Below are positions 32,422 through 41,305 of a stretch of DNA of 64,000 nt, piece after piece. Position 1 is the stretch's first letter. Each line of letters opens with the position of its first letter. The notes beneath the pieces are model-generated. The model was not told the DNA's origin. It saw only the letters and a list, made by a program, of their open reading frames with translations, and made no database searches. Location of the stretch: positions 1 through 64,000 of the forward strand of contig JAEEJK010000096.1 of NCBI GenBank assembly GCA_016281815.1, read 5' to 3'. This DNA comes from Prevotella sp. GTDB lineage: Bacteria; Bacteroidota; Bacteroidia; Bacteroidales; Bacteroidaceae. The translations under genes and the position numbers were made by a program.

Positions 32422-33960
32422 TTATCCGTTAATGATTCTTCTGAATTCTTCCTCGCGGAGTTTCACCTCCTCATAGGCGGCTTTGAATGCTGCAAGCACC
32501 TCGGCGTAGGGCTTGATGGCCTCACGGTGGTATTGCACATATTTGTTAGGCGAAAGGTCGTAGCCTTTAGCGGCTATCTCGTCGAGTGTGACCACCTGCG
32601 AGAAGTCTTCCACGTTCTCATAATTGGCATACAGTTCATAGAGACGGTCCACATCTTTCTGTTCCAAGATGTTCTGTGCTCGTTTGGGCGTCAGAATTTT
32701 TGTCCCGTCAATCATCAGCACCCGTGCACTGTGAGCGGCTGGCTTCATCTTGCGAATGATGAGGAAGCATGGAGAAAGACCTGTTCCATAAAAGAGTTTG
32801 TCGCCAAGTGTGACCACGGCTTCCACCATGTCGCTTTTTACCAACTTCTCACGGATGCGCCCTTCCTCGTTGCCTCGGAAAAGCACGCCTTGTGGCATCA
32901 CCACAGCCATGCGCCCCTTGCCAGGAGCCATCGACGCTATCATGTGCTGAATCCAAGCATAGTCGCCACACGAGTCGCTGGGCGTGCCCCAGATGTTACG
33001 TCCATATTTGTCGGAAGCCCATTCCACGGAACCCCATTTCTCTAATGAAAAAGGCGGATTCGCAATCACACAGTCGAATTTGGCCACTTCGCCACCTTGC
33101 AAGATTTTCGGACTCCGCAACGTGTCGCCCTGCATGATGTTGAAGTCGCTGGCACCATGAAGGAAAAGGTTCATCTTTGCGATGGCAGCATTGGTGACAT
33201 TCTTCTCCTGACCAAAAATGCAGTTGCAACACAGACTGCTGTGGTTCATGTGGTGAACCGCCTCGATCAGCATGCCACCACTTCCACAGGCGGGGTCGTA
33301 AACCGTTTCGCCGGGCTTGGGGTCGAGGATACGGACTAACAACTGCACCACGGAACGGGGTGTATAGAATTCACCAGCCTTGGCCTTCGAGTCATCGGCA
33401 AACTTCTTCAGCAAAATCTCGTAGGCATCGCCCATCAGGTCGGTGGGGTAGTCTTTGTTGCCCAATTTCTTCGTACTCAGGTGCTCTATCAGGTCGCGTA
33501 TTTTACCGTCAGAAAGATTCTTCTTGTCCGTCCATTTCTGCGCACTGAACATGCTGAGCACACCATACAGTGTGTCGGGATTGGCTAATTCTATGCTCCG
33601 CATGGCGCCCACGATAGCGGCGCCGAGGTTCTCGGTACGCTCACGCACATCCTGCCAGTGGCAGCTATCAGGAATGACGAACCGATGCTGCTCAGGCAGC
33701 GCGGCATAATCAATATCGCCACCACTCTCGATAAGAGCATCTTCTGTCTCCTCATCATAAACGTCGCTGATGCGTTTATAATAAAGGATGGGGGTTATAT
33801 AGTCTTTGAAGTTGTCTTGGCTCACTGGCCCACGCAGAATGTTGCATGCCTCAAACAGGAAATTGTACAGGTTTTGTACACCTTCCATCCTCAGTTCCTG
33901 CGGTGTTTTCAAAACATCAAACAAACTCGTTTCTTTTGCTTTTTTCTTTTTGGCCATCAT
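32422..33960 (-). CDS. hsdM: Type I modification subunit, first copy (HsdM1)
   Basis: A 512-residue adenine-N6 methyltransferase with a basic N terminus (MMAKKKKAKE), an HsdM_N helical domain (about 25-165) and a methyltransferase domain: FYTP (198-201), DPACGSGG (222-229) and NPPF (301-304). It heads the operon. The second Met (33957) is an equally likely start. With HsdM2 it gives the operon two divergent M subunits for one S and one R, where classical enzymes use two copies of one M. A mixed M1M2S methylase, or a second M with a separate job, are both possible. Confidence 0.9.
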   Translation of the reverse strand: MMAKKKKAKETSLFDVLKTPQELRMEGVQNLYNFLFEACNILRGPVSQDNFKDYITPILYYKRISDVYDEETEDALIESGGDIDYAALPEQHRFVIPDSCHWQDVRERTENLGAAIVGAMRSIELANPDTLYGVLSMFSAQKWTDKKNLSDGKIRDLIEHLSTKKLGNKDYPTDLMGDAYEILLKKFADDSKAKAGEFYTPRSVVQLLVRILDPKPGETVYDPACGSGGMLIEAVHHMNHSSLCCNCIFGQEKNVTNAAIAKMNLFLHGASDFNIMQGDTLRSPKILQGGEVAKFDCVIANPPFSLEKWGSVEWASDKYGRNIWGTPSDSCGDYAWIQHMIASMAPGKGRMAVVMPQGVLFRGNEEGRIREKLVKSDMVEAVVTLGDKLFYGTGLSPCFLIIRKMKPAAHSARVLMIDGTKILTPKRAQNILEQKDVDRLYELYANYENVEDFSQVVTLDEIAAKGYDLSPNKYVQYHREAIKPYAEVLAAFKAAYEEVKLREEEFRRIING

Positions 33961-34070
33961 CTTATGAAGATTAACGGATGTCTTAATATCATTTCAAATG
34001 ATTCATAACGACTTTAAATCGATTTAGGTATTTGTTTTTCATGTCAATTCTGACTTCTACTATAAAACTA

Positions 34071-34078
34071 CAAAATTA
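34071..34078 (-). promoter_or_regulatory. Candidate -7 box for the restriction operon
   Basis: TAATTTTG on the minus strand matches TAnnTTTG and lies about 110 bp upstream of hsdM1 in very AT-rich DNA. There is no matching -33 element at 19-20 bp. Confidence 0.3.
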
Positions 34079-34289
34079 AAGATTTTCTTAAAATTATCCT
34101 TCTTTTTTCAGAAAAATATCTTTTGCTAAATCAAAAATAGTTTTTTTGAACAAAAACCTTAGGCCATACATCCTTCCTATTTCTTTTTGTGAGTGTTTTG
34201 GCACTTTTTATAGTTTCTCCCATATTCAACCTTTTTATATTATCTTCTTACGCTGATTGTTTTTTGATGATCTCTTCGTTCAATGAAAG

Positions 34290-34495
34290 CAAACAATTAT
34301 AATTCTCTATACCTCTGTGCTTCTATGTTGAAAAAAATTAACGAATAATCATATACTCCATTGATCTTCCATTAAAAATCTCTGTATCTCTGTACCTTTG
34401 TGTTGAAAAATATTAACGAATAATCATATACTCCATCAATCTTCCCATTAAAAATCTCTGTATCTCTGTTTCTCTGTGTTGAAAAATAGTTAAAA
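34290..34495. repeat. Tandem 75-bp repeat, about 2.6 copies
   Basis: The 680-bp gap between hsdM1 and the secreted-protein operon holds no gene. Its right part is a tandem repeat of about 75 bp: AATCTCTGTATCTCTGTACC, a TTTGTGTTGAAAAAT segment, and ATTAACGAATAATCATATAC, with successive ATTAACG blocks starting at 34337 and 34412. The left part (33961-34260) is simple AT-rich DNA. Confidence 0.85.
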
Positions 34496-34581
34496 ACAAA
34501 AGCGCTACGGGATGGATTGAAGATTCACAGATAAAATTGGGGCGTTTGTTGAATTAATTCGGCAGACACCCCGATTATTGT

Positions 34582-34589
34582 TACTTTTG
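34582..34589 (+). promoter_or_regulatory. Candidate -7 box upstream of the secreted-protein operon
   Basis: TACTTTTG matches TAnnTTTG, 53 bp upstream of ATG 34643. No TTTG occurs at the ideal -33 distance. Confidence 0.45.
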
Positions 34590-34642
34590 CATCGTCATTC
34601 ATGATTCATGGATGGAATTCAAAAAACAACTACTGGGTAAAT

Positions 34643-35041
34643 ATGAATAAAATTGTTTTATTATTGATGACGCTGGCAGGGGCACTGACAATGCAGGCCA
34701 AGACCTTTGTCCCTGAGGCAGAGGAGGATGTGTATGGCTACCTGACCTTCGAATTGACGGATGGGGCGAAAGTCTCTGTCGCCTTATCCTCGCTGACGCT
34801 GACTTTTAGCGGAAACACCTTGACGGCTGGTTCACAGACGTTCACGATTTCCAATCTCTCGAAGATGTATTTTTCCAACTCTGATGTAACCACCGGCATT
34901 GAGGAGATGACGAGCATCGCACTCGATGACAACACGGAAATCTACGACCTGCAGGGACACAAAATCTCCAGAGAACAGATGAGAAAAGGTGTCTACATCG
35001 TCAAGAACAACAGCAGAACCCAAAAAATCATCGTGAAATGA
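34643..35041 (+). CDS. Small secreted protein with LQG...KGVYIVK tail
   Basis: A 132-residue protein. It has a signal peptide ending LTMQAK, a beta-rich middle with two similar segments (YGYLTFELTDGAKVSVALS and LTLTFSGNTLTAGSQTFTI), and a C-terminal region with IYDLQGHKI and KGVYIVKNN. This tail resembles short C-terminal regions of many Bacteroidales secreted proteins, possibly a sorting or surface signal. The start at 34643 is chosen over 34601 because it gives a clean signal peptide. The stop overlaps the next start (ATGA), so both are made together. Confidence 0.6.
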   Translation: MNKIVLLLMTLAGALTMQAKTFVPEAEEDVYGYLTFELTDGAKVSVALSSLTLTFSGNTLTAGSQTFTISNLSKMYFSNSDVTTGIEEMTSIALDDNTEIYDLQGHKISREQMRKGVYIVKNNSRTQKIIVK

Positions 35042-36975
35042 AAAAAGTATATGCTCTCCTCACGGCTCTCATGCTGACAATAGCGGCCACGGGCCAGACG
35101 CTGAATGTCAGGGTGGGCAGCGTCACCTATATGTTCCCTGCCTCGCAGACGGGCGACATGACTTTTGCCGATGGCAAGGAACTGACCATCTTGGGCAAGA
35201 CATTTGAGATGGACAACATCGATGCCATGACGGTGGATGACACCAGCGTGACCGACGGAAGCATTGCCGTCAGTTACAACGGCTCATCGGCCAGCGTCAC
35301 CGTGGCTGGCAATGTGGCACAGTATGTCACCCCAACAGTCAGTGGCGCGCACGTATCCATCGTTCAGAGCGATGACCTGGACCAGGAGATCACCTACACA
35401 CTGAGCGGTTCATCGACCGACGGTGAGTTCTATATGTCTGGCTCATACAAAGCCACCATAGAGTTGAACGGTCTGACGCTGACCAACACGTTGCCTGTAT
35501 ACAGCGGTGCGGCCATACACATCCAGAACGGCAAGCGCATCAAGGTGAAAGTGGTGACCGGAACCACCAACACCCTGACTGATGCCAAGGACGGAGAGCA
35601 GAAAGGTTGCCTCTATATCAAAGGGCACGCCGAGTGGGCTCAGAAGGGCACTCTCAATGTGGTGGGCCAGGTGAAGCACGGCATCAAGACGGGTGAGTAT
35701 ATGACACTGAAAAACGCTACCATCAACGTCACTTCTGCCGTGGCCGACGGCATCAACTGTGAAGGATATTTCCTCATGGAGAGCGGTGCCGTCAACATCA
35801 GCGGCACGGGCGATGACGGCATCCAGTGTGATGTGGAAGGAGATACCTCGACGGGAGAGACCACAGACCATGAGGATGAGGACAGCGGAAACATATACCT
35901 GCAGGATGGTGTCGTCACCATCTCCGTGACGGCGGATGCCGCCAAGGGTCTCAACTGCGAGGGTGACCTCAGGATAAGCGGTGGCGACATTACCGTGAAG
36001 ACTGCGGGCGGCGGTGCCTGGGACAGCGACAAGTCGAAAGTCAAAGCCTCTGCCTGTCTCGGTGCCGATGGCAATATCAGCGTCAGCGGAGGCACGATGA
36101 ACCTCACCAGCACGGGGGCTGGCGGCAAGGGTATCAACGGTGACGGCAACTTCACTGCCACAGGCGGCACCATCACCGTCAAGACTTCAGGACAGGCTGT
36201 CGTGGCTACTTCCAAAGGTAGTCTCTCGACGGTTTCCTCTTCACAACAACTCGACCGTTACAGCAGCAACTACAAGTCTTCGCCCAAGGGCATCAAAATC
36301 GACGGAGCCATCAACATCAGCGGCGATGCGGTCATCAGCATCACCACGACCGGTGCTGGCGGTGAGGGGATGGAGAGCAAGACATCTATAGATATCAAGG
36401 GCGGACAGGTGACTGTCAACGCTGCCGATGATGCCATCAATGCCTCATACCTCAGTTCAACAAGCGGCACCGGCAACCTGACCATCAGCGGCGGTCGTGT
36501 CTTTGCGCGCTCTACGGGCAACGATGGATTGGATGCCAACGGCAACTGCTATGTCAGTGGGGGACTGGTATATGCTGTCGGCAGTTCACAGCCTGAGGTG
36601 GCCATCGATGCCAACTCGGAAGAACGGAAAAAACTGTATGTCACAGGCGGAACCATCATCGCTATCGGAGGACTGGAGAGTGGGGCTCAGTTATCGCAGT
36701 CGTGCTACTCTGCCAACTCTTGGAACAAAAATGCTTGGTATGCGCTGACCATTGGCGGCGAGACCTTTGCCTTCAAGACACCGTCGAGCGGCGGCTCCAG
36801 GCTCATCGTCTCGGGTGCCTCGCAGCCTACGCTGAAAACCGGGGTCTCCGTCAGCGGCGGTACCAGCATCTTCGATGGCATGGGCTACACCGGAGCCAGC
36901 GTCAGTGGCGGGTCTTCCGTCAGTCTCTCGGCATATACCGGCGGTGGCAGCGGCGGTGGCGGCGGCAGATGGTAA
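35038..36975 (+). CDS. Secreted beta-helix carbohydrate-binding protein (Cthe_2159-like)
   Basis: A 645-residue protein with a signal peptide ending ATGQ, an N-terminal domain of about 90 residues resembling the previous gene product, then a right-handed beta-helix-like repeat region (about 110-620). That region is full of ISGG, KGINGDG and DDGIQCD turns. The pattern fits the Cthe_2159 family, whose founding member binds polygalacturonan and calcium. The C terminus is Ser/Gly-rich (GGGSGGGGGRW). It may bind pectin or another polysaccharide at the cell surface. It is followed after 36 bp by a LytS-type kinase gene. Confidence 0.75.
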   Translation: MKKVYALLTALMLTIAATGQTLNVRVGSVTYMFPASQTGDMTFADGKELTILGKTFEMDNIDAMTVDDTSVTDGSIAVSYNGSSASVTVAGNVAQYVTPTVSGAHVSIVQSDDLDQEITYTLSGSSTDGEFYMSGSYKATIELNGLTLTNTLPVYSGAAIHIQNGKRIKVKVVTGTTNTLTDAKDGEQKGCLYIKGHAEWAQKGTLNVVGQVKHGIKTGEYMTLKNATINVTSAVADGINCEGYFLMESGAVNISGTGDDGIQCDVEGDTSTGETTDHEDEDSGNIYLQDGVVTISVTADAAKGLNCEGDLRISGGDITVKTAGGGAWDSDKSKVKASACLGADGNISVSGGTMNLTSTGAGGKGINGDGNFTATGGTITVKTSGQAVVATSKGSLSTVSSSQQLDRYSSNYKSSPKGIKIDGAINISGDAVISITTTGAGGEGMESKTSIDIKGGQVTVNAADDAINASYLSSTSGTGNLTISGGRVFARSTGNDGLDANGNCYVSGGLVYAVGSSQPEVAIDANSEERKKLYVTGGTIIAIGGLESGAQLSQSCYSANSWNKNAWYALTIGGETFAFKTPSSGGSRLIVSGASQPTLKTGVSVSGGTSIFDGMGYTGASVSGGSSVSLSAYTGGGSGGGGGRW

Positions 36976-37011
36976 CCAAACAATATATCCCCATTTCTCA
37001 CGTTATGGTAT

Positions 37012-38112
37012 ATGACAAAGATGATCTGGATGAAACAGTCGCGGCAGGAGAATCTGATATACTTGGCAGTGTGGGTGTTGCTCTTTGCATCCCCACTGCT
37101 GAGCCAGTATGTGCGGACTGTCAGCGATGACAACTTCAGGTTCGACTGGATGGAGGTGTTCATCGTGTGGAGGAAGTTCTCGGTCTATCTGATCCTTTTC
37201 CTCATCCACAATTTCCTCCTGGCTCCAATGCTGGTGCATGGGCGTCGGCGTGGGGCCTATTTCTCCATCGTCGCCGTTGTCATAGCGGCATTCGTCATCT
37301 TTCAGTGCAGCAACAGACCAGAACGAAGGGAGCACAGACGGCACATGCCTCCTCACATGGAGCAACACGAGAGGAGACCGCCGCCATTTGGAAAACCGCC
37401 AGGACCGCCTCCCATCGTCGCTGAGCGCGACATCATGTCGGTCCTGGTCCTTATCCTGATGCTTGGAGCCAACCTTGGCATCAAGAATTATATCCGCAGC
37501 CGCGAAGACCGGAAAAGGTTGGCTGAACTGGAGAAGCAGAACCTGGAGCAGCAGTTGGAATACCTGCGATACCAGATTAGCCCGCACTTCTTCATGAACA
37601 CGCTCAACAATATTCATGCGCTCGTGGACATTGACCCGGAGAAGGCCAAGGACACCATCCTCGAACTGTCGAAAATGATGCGCTTCGTTCTCTATGAGGG
37701 CAACAAGCAGGAGGTGCCGCTGGCGCGTGAACTGGATTTCATCAGACACTATGTCGCGCTGATGCAGTTGCGCTATACCGACAAGGTGCGCATCAGTGTT
37801 GACCTGCCCGGGGAGGTGCCCGAACGGCAGATACCGCCTCTGATACTCATCACCTTCATAGAGAATGCTTTCAAGCATGGTGTCAGTTATCAGCATGAGT
37901 CATTCATTGAGGTGAAAGTCGGAGTGGAGGAAGACGAACTGCGGTTTTCGTGCCGCAACTCAAAAGCAGAGAAAGCCAACGAGGAAAAGGGTGGGGTAGG
38001 GCTCGCCAATGTCAGGGAAAGGCTCAATCTGCTCTACAATCAAGATTACACGCTCAACATTCACGACACGGCAGACATTTATTCTGTGCTGCTTGTCATC
38101 CCAATCAAATGA
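37012..38112 (+). CDS. LytS-type sensor histidine kinase
   Basis: A 366-residue membrane histidine kinase of the His_kinase (PF06580) type. Membrane helices lie at about 15-30, 52-72, 82-98 and 140-158. A Pro/His/Arg-rich loop sits at about 100-135, then a coiled coil, the phospho-acceptor His192 in YQISPHFFMNTLNN, and an ATPase domain with FIENAFKHGV and GVGLANVRERLNLLY. It would phosphorylate the LytTR response regulator encoded 68 bp downstream. The signal is unknown. ATG 37021 is an alternative start. Confidence 0.9.
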   Translation: MTKMIWMKQSRQENLIYLAVWVLLFASPLLSQYVRTVSDDNFRFDWMEVFIVWRKFSVYLILFLIHNFLLAPMLVHGRRRGAYFSIVAVVIAAFVIFQCSNRPERREHRRHMPPHMEQHERRPPPFGKPPGPPPIVAERDIMSVLVLILMLGANLGIKNYIRSREDRKRLAELEKQNLEQQLEYLRYQISPHFFMNTLNNIHALVDIDPEKAKDTILELSKMMRFVLYEGNKQEVPLARELDFIRHYVALMQLRYTDKVRISVDLPGEVPERQIPPLILITFIENAFKHGVSYQHESFIEVKVGVEEDELRFSCRNSKAEKANEEKGGVGLANVRERLNLLYNQDYTLNIHDTADIYSVLLVIPIK

Positions 38113-38180
38113 CAGCCACAGCAACACAATTCTCTGTGTCTAAGCAATTGTGTCGACAATTATCTTTTACATATAAAAAA

Positions 38181-38879
38181 ATGAATATTCGCTGTCTCGC
38201 TATTGATGATGAGCCGCTGGCTCTGCAACAACTCGTCGCCTATATTGGCAAAGTGCCGTTCCTCGAACTGCAGGCTCAGTGCCAGAGTGCGGTTGAGGCC
38301 AGGGAGTTCCTGGAACATGACACCGTGGATGCCATCTTCTGCGACATCAACATGCCCGACCTCAACGGCATGGATTTCGTGAAGTCGCTCGCTGTCCCGC
38401 CACTTGTCATCTTCACGACGGCCTACTCTGAGTATGCTGTCGAGGGCTTCCGCGTGAATGCTGTCGACTATCTGCTAAAACCTTTCGGCCTGCAGGAATT
38501 CCAGAGGGCGGCAAACAGACTGAGGGAGAGGCTTGAGGGACAAAGAGAGGGCTCTGACATCTTCCTCAAAACTGACTACCGCATCGTCAAGGTCAGCATT
38601 CCCAGCATCCGCTATATCGAGGCCATGAGCGAATACCTGAAGGTATGGATAGAGGGTGAGCCGAAGCCCATCATCACCCTGCTCTCGATGAAGAAGATGG
38701 AGGAGCGGCTGCCGGATTCCTTCATGCGCATCCACCGCTCCTACATCATCAATCTCAACATGATTCAGGAGGTGAACAAAAACCGCGTCAAAATGGATGC
38801 ATCTACCTTGCTTCCTATCGGCGATATGTACAAAGATGCCTTCCAAGCCTATCTGGAGACAAAATTCATAGGCAAATAA
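38181..38879 (+). CDS. LytTR response regulator
   Basis: A 232-residue regulator with an N-terminal receiver domain (acidic pocket Asp9-Asp10, phospho-acceptor Asp55 in FCDINMPD, Lys in LLKPF) and a C-terminal LytTR DNA-binding domain containing IRYIEAMSEYLKV and FMRIHRSYIINL. It is the cognate partner of the LytS-type kinase upstream. Regulated genes are not identifiable here, though the beta-helix operon just before is a natural candidate. ATG 38181 is the clear start, since upstream residues of the longer frame overlap the kinase gene. Confidence 0.92.
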   Translation: MNIRCLAIDDEPLALQQLVAYIGKVPFLELQAQCQSAVEAREFLEHDTVDAIFCDINMPDLNGMDFVKSLAVPPLVIFTTAYSEYAVEGFRVNAVDYLLKPFGLQEFQRAANRLRERLEGQREGSDIFLKTDYRIVKVSIPSIRYIEAMSEYLKVWIEGEPKPIITLLSMKKMEERLPDSFMRIHRSYIINLNMIQEVNKNRVKMDASTLLPIGDMYKDAFQAYLETKFIGK

Positions 38880-38967
38880 CAACTCAATAAAAATACTTGC
38901 AGAATGATTGCCTTTTTCTGTTGAAATGTTAAAAAATAGTTTAGATATAAAATTGTTTGCAAAATAA

Positions 38968-38999
38968 TTTGGTTTATAACATAAACTTCTTTATCTTTG
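38968..38999 (+). promoter_or_regulatory. Near-consensus Bacteroidota promoter
   Basis: TTTG (38968-38971) and TATCTTTG (38992-38999) are separated by 20 bp, close to the preferred 19. It precedes the membrane protein gene at 39109 with a leader of about 100 nt. Confidence 0.65.
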
Positions 39000-39108
39000 C
39001 ATCGTGATTCGAACACAAATGGCCTCTGGACGTGCTTTCTGCAGGAGTGCGGACAGGGTCGGAGAGCAAGAAAACATTTCTGTAAAACGCAAAAAAGCAA
39101 GTATTACA

Positions 39109-39783
39109 ATGGAAGAGAAAGAGAATTTGACTGCTGAGCGCAGTCTTGAGATTATAACAGAGCAAATAGAGCGCAGCCGCAAAATGGTGGCAAAGGACAC
39201 GGGTGAACTGCTCTTCATTTCTGGTATCAGCATGGTGGCCATCGCTGTCCTTATAGGCTTCTGCATCTATTTTACGGGTAATTTGGCATGCTATATCATG
39301 TACATATTCTTGCCAACCATTATCTATGTTGCCGACCGATATGTGAAGAGAAACAGACCGCAAGCCCCAACTGGTTTTGTCGGTTACTTGGTGGATAAGA
39401 CCTGGCATACATTTGGCACCTTCGCTCTCTTATATTTTGTGCTCTTCAATATGTATCCCTTTGTAATGGGGCAGCAGAGCACAGAGAATCTTTTGCAACT
39501 GAACATCACTCCCTTCCGCACCATTCTTCTGCTCATGGGTATGACCATCGCCATCAACGGGCACATTCTGAAAAGCCGTTGGATGGTATTCTTTGGCATT
39601 CTCAGCGGTATCGGTGGGTTCGTATGGGAGATGTTCAACATGACGCAGGGCCTGCTGGGCTGGATGGGGATAGACACCAGCGAAAAAAGTATCGCTTATG
39701 GCATGGTGCCCAACATCATGATCGCAATCATTGCCATCATTGGCCTGATGCTCCCAGGCTGGATGCTCAAACGTCAGAAATAG
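39109..39783 (+). CDS. Integral membrane protein of unknown function
   Basis: A 224-residue protein with a soluble N terminus (about 35 residues, charged, containing ITEQIERSRKMVAKDTGELLFISG) and five or six membrane helices from about residue 35 to 218. No transport or enzyme motif is seen. It is transcribed from the promoter at 38968 and is followed after 3 bp by a small winged-helix regulator, a pairing common in Bacteroidota. The two probably form a regulated unit. ATG 39109 is preferred because the upstream residues of the longer frame are not protein-like. Confidence 0.7.
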   Translation: MEEKENLTAERSLEIITEQIERSRKMVAKDTGELLFISGISMVAIAVLIGFCIYFTGNLACYIMYIFLPTIIYVADRYVKRNRPQAPTGFVGYLVDKTWHTFGTFALLYFVLFNMYPFVMGQQSTENLLQLNITPFRTILLLMGMTIAINGHILKSRWMVFFGILSGIGGFVWEMFNMTQGLLGWMGIDTSEKSIAYGMVPNIMIAIIAIIGLMLPGWMLKRQK

Positions 39784-39786
39784 CCT

Positions 39787-40077
39787 ATGTTCAAGTCGTT
39801 AGACCCATTGCTGCACTCTGAGTTGCGACTGGCTGTCATGTCGCTGCTCATCAGTACCGAAGAAGCCGAGTTCCCCTACATCAAGGAGCAGACGGGAGCC
39901 ACGGCGGGCAACCTGAGTGTGCAGATCGACAAACTGTCGGCTGCTGGTTACATCGAGGTCGAGAAGTCTTTCAAAGGCAAGAAGCCCTGCACCCTCTGCC
40001 GCATCACGCCCTCAGGACTGAAAGCCTTTGAGGAATACGTGGAGGCATTGAAGAGTTATCTTCCTCTGGCAAAATAA
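39787..40077 (+). CDS. Winged-helix transcriptional regulator
   Basis: A 96-residue single-domain DNA-binding protein of the PF13601-like (MarR-related) winged-helix type. The recognition helix region is EQTGATAGNLSVQIDKLSAAGYIEVEKSFKGKKP (about 35-68), and the tail is KAFEEYVEALKSYL. It has no sensor domain. It lies 3 bp after the membrane protein gene and probably regulates that operon. Confidence 0.85.
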   Translation: MFKSLDPLLHSELRLAVMSLLISTEEAEFPYIKEQTGATAGNLSVQIDKLSAAGYIEVEKSFKGKKPCTLCRITPSGLKAFEEYVEALKSYLPLAK

Positions 40078-40091
40078 TCTTCCAACTTAAA

Positions 40092-41234
40092 TCATATAGA
40101 CGGCATCTTGTATTCCACGAATGCCTCCATCGCTTCATAGCAAGCAAGGCCCAAGGCATCGTATTGGAGGGCGGTGGTGCGGTTGCGGTCTTCTGCCCGT
40201 TGCCAGAAGAGGCGCTCGTCATTGCCAAGGAAAGGCGCACTCTCCATCTGACTCTGATGCTTGAGGATGGCATTGCGTTTCTCACGCAGTTCTTCCGGAC
40301 TCATCGGCACGCACATTTCGATATCGGCGACATCCCATTCGGCCCAGGCACCGCGATACATCCAAATGCGGCATTCCTCCAACCATTGTGCACCTGCCTT
40401 GCGCTCTTCGTCAATGGCAGCCAGTACGGCGTCGGTGCACTTGCGGTGGGTGCCGTGAGGATCGGCCAAGTCGGCCGCTACGTAGATCTGATGGGGACAG
40501 ACCGATGCCACCAGTTCACGGATAGGCACGATGTCCCCCTCTGACATGGGCAGTTTCTCAATCCTCCCCGACTCATAGAAGGGCAGGTCAAGGAAATGGA
40601 TACGGTCGCTGGGTATCCTGTTGTAGGCACAGGCCAGACGCGCCTCACCTCGGCGGATCAGTCCCTTTATCTTCAGCAGAACCTGCTGCTCACGCTCACC
40701 GCCCTGCTGGTCGACGATCATACGTTTCGCTGCATTGTATTGTTCTGTGATGAATTCATCTTTGCCTTTTGCAAAAATTTGGTTGAAGCCGTTGATGAAG
40801 TGCATGAATCGGGTGACTTCCTCATTGTTGACGGCGATGTTGCCGCTGGTCTCGTAGGCCACATGCACGTCGTGGCCCTGCTGCATCAGACGACGGATGG
40901 TGCCGCCCATAGAGATGACGTCGTCGTCGGGATGGGGGGAGAAGACAATCACGCGTTTCGGATAGGGGGTGGCTCGCTCAGGACGGGTCGAGTCGTCGGC
41001 GTTGGGCTTGCCGCCGGGCCAACCCGTAATGGTGTGCTGCAGTTGGTTGAACACCTCGATGTTGACAAGGGCGGCTGAACCGTATTGCTCTACCCAGTGC
41101 TCCAGACCATGGTCTTGGTAGTCTTTGGTAGACAGTTTCAGCAGGGGCTTGCCCACTTCCTGGCACAGGTTGATGACATCGCGCCTTAACGGGTAGCGGT
41201 CGGTCTTGATGGTAGATGTGAGATTCAGATTCAT
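40092..41234 (-). CDS. PIG-L/LmbE deacetylase, like the C-terminal half of fused NagB proteins
   Basis: A 380-residue protein. Residues 1-90 form a helical lead-in with FNQLQHTITGWPGGKP. Residues 94-370 form a PIG-L-type N-acetylglucosamine deacetylase-like domain, with the zinc motif SPHPDDD (His101) and ADPHGTHRKC. In many Bacteroides the same sequence follows a glucosamine-6-phosphate deaminase (NagB) domain in one long protein; here no NagB domain precedes it and none is nearby. It could be a natural stand-alone enzyme or the result of gene fission. The substrate is probably an amino-sugar derivative, which is inferred. Confidence 0.8.
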   Translation of the reverse strand: MNLNLTSTIKTDRYPLRRDVINLCQEVGKPLLKLSTKDYQDHGLEHWVEQYGSAALVNIEVFNQLQHTITGWPGGKPNADDSTRPERATPYPKRVIVFSPHPDDDVISMGGTIRRLMQQGHDVHVAYETSGNIAVNNEEVTRFMHFINGFNQIFAKGKDEFITEQYNAAKRMIVDQQGGEREQQVLLKIKGLIRRGEARLACAYNRIPSDRIHFLDLPFYESGRIEKLPMSEGDIVPIRELVASVCPHQIYVAADLADPHGTHRKCTDAVLAAIDEERKAGAQWLEECRIWMYRGAWAEWDVADIEMCVPMSPEELREKRNAILKHQSQMESAPFLGNDERLFWQRAEDRNRTTALQYDALGLACYEAMEAFVEYKMPSI

Positions 41235-41305
41235 GTCGGGAGGTTTGTGTGGTTTTTTGTATTAGGTTTTGTATTCTTTCCTAATAGTTACTGCTGGCCA
41301 ATGAA

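Noticed and set aside
34290..34495. CRISPR array
   Set aside because: The repeats are about 75 bp, contiguous, few in number and without unique spacers, and no cas gene is near.
37950..38180. Upstream extension of the LytTR regulator frame
   Set aside because: It overlaps the kinase gene in another frame and has non-protein-like composition; ATG 38181 gives a canonical receiver start.
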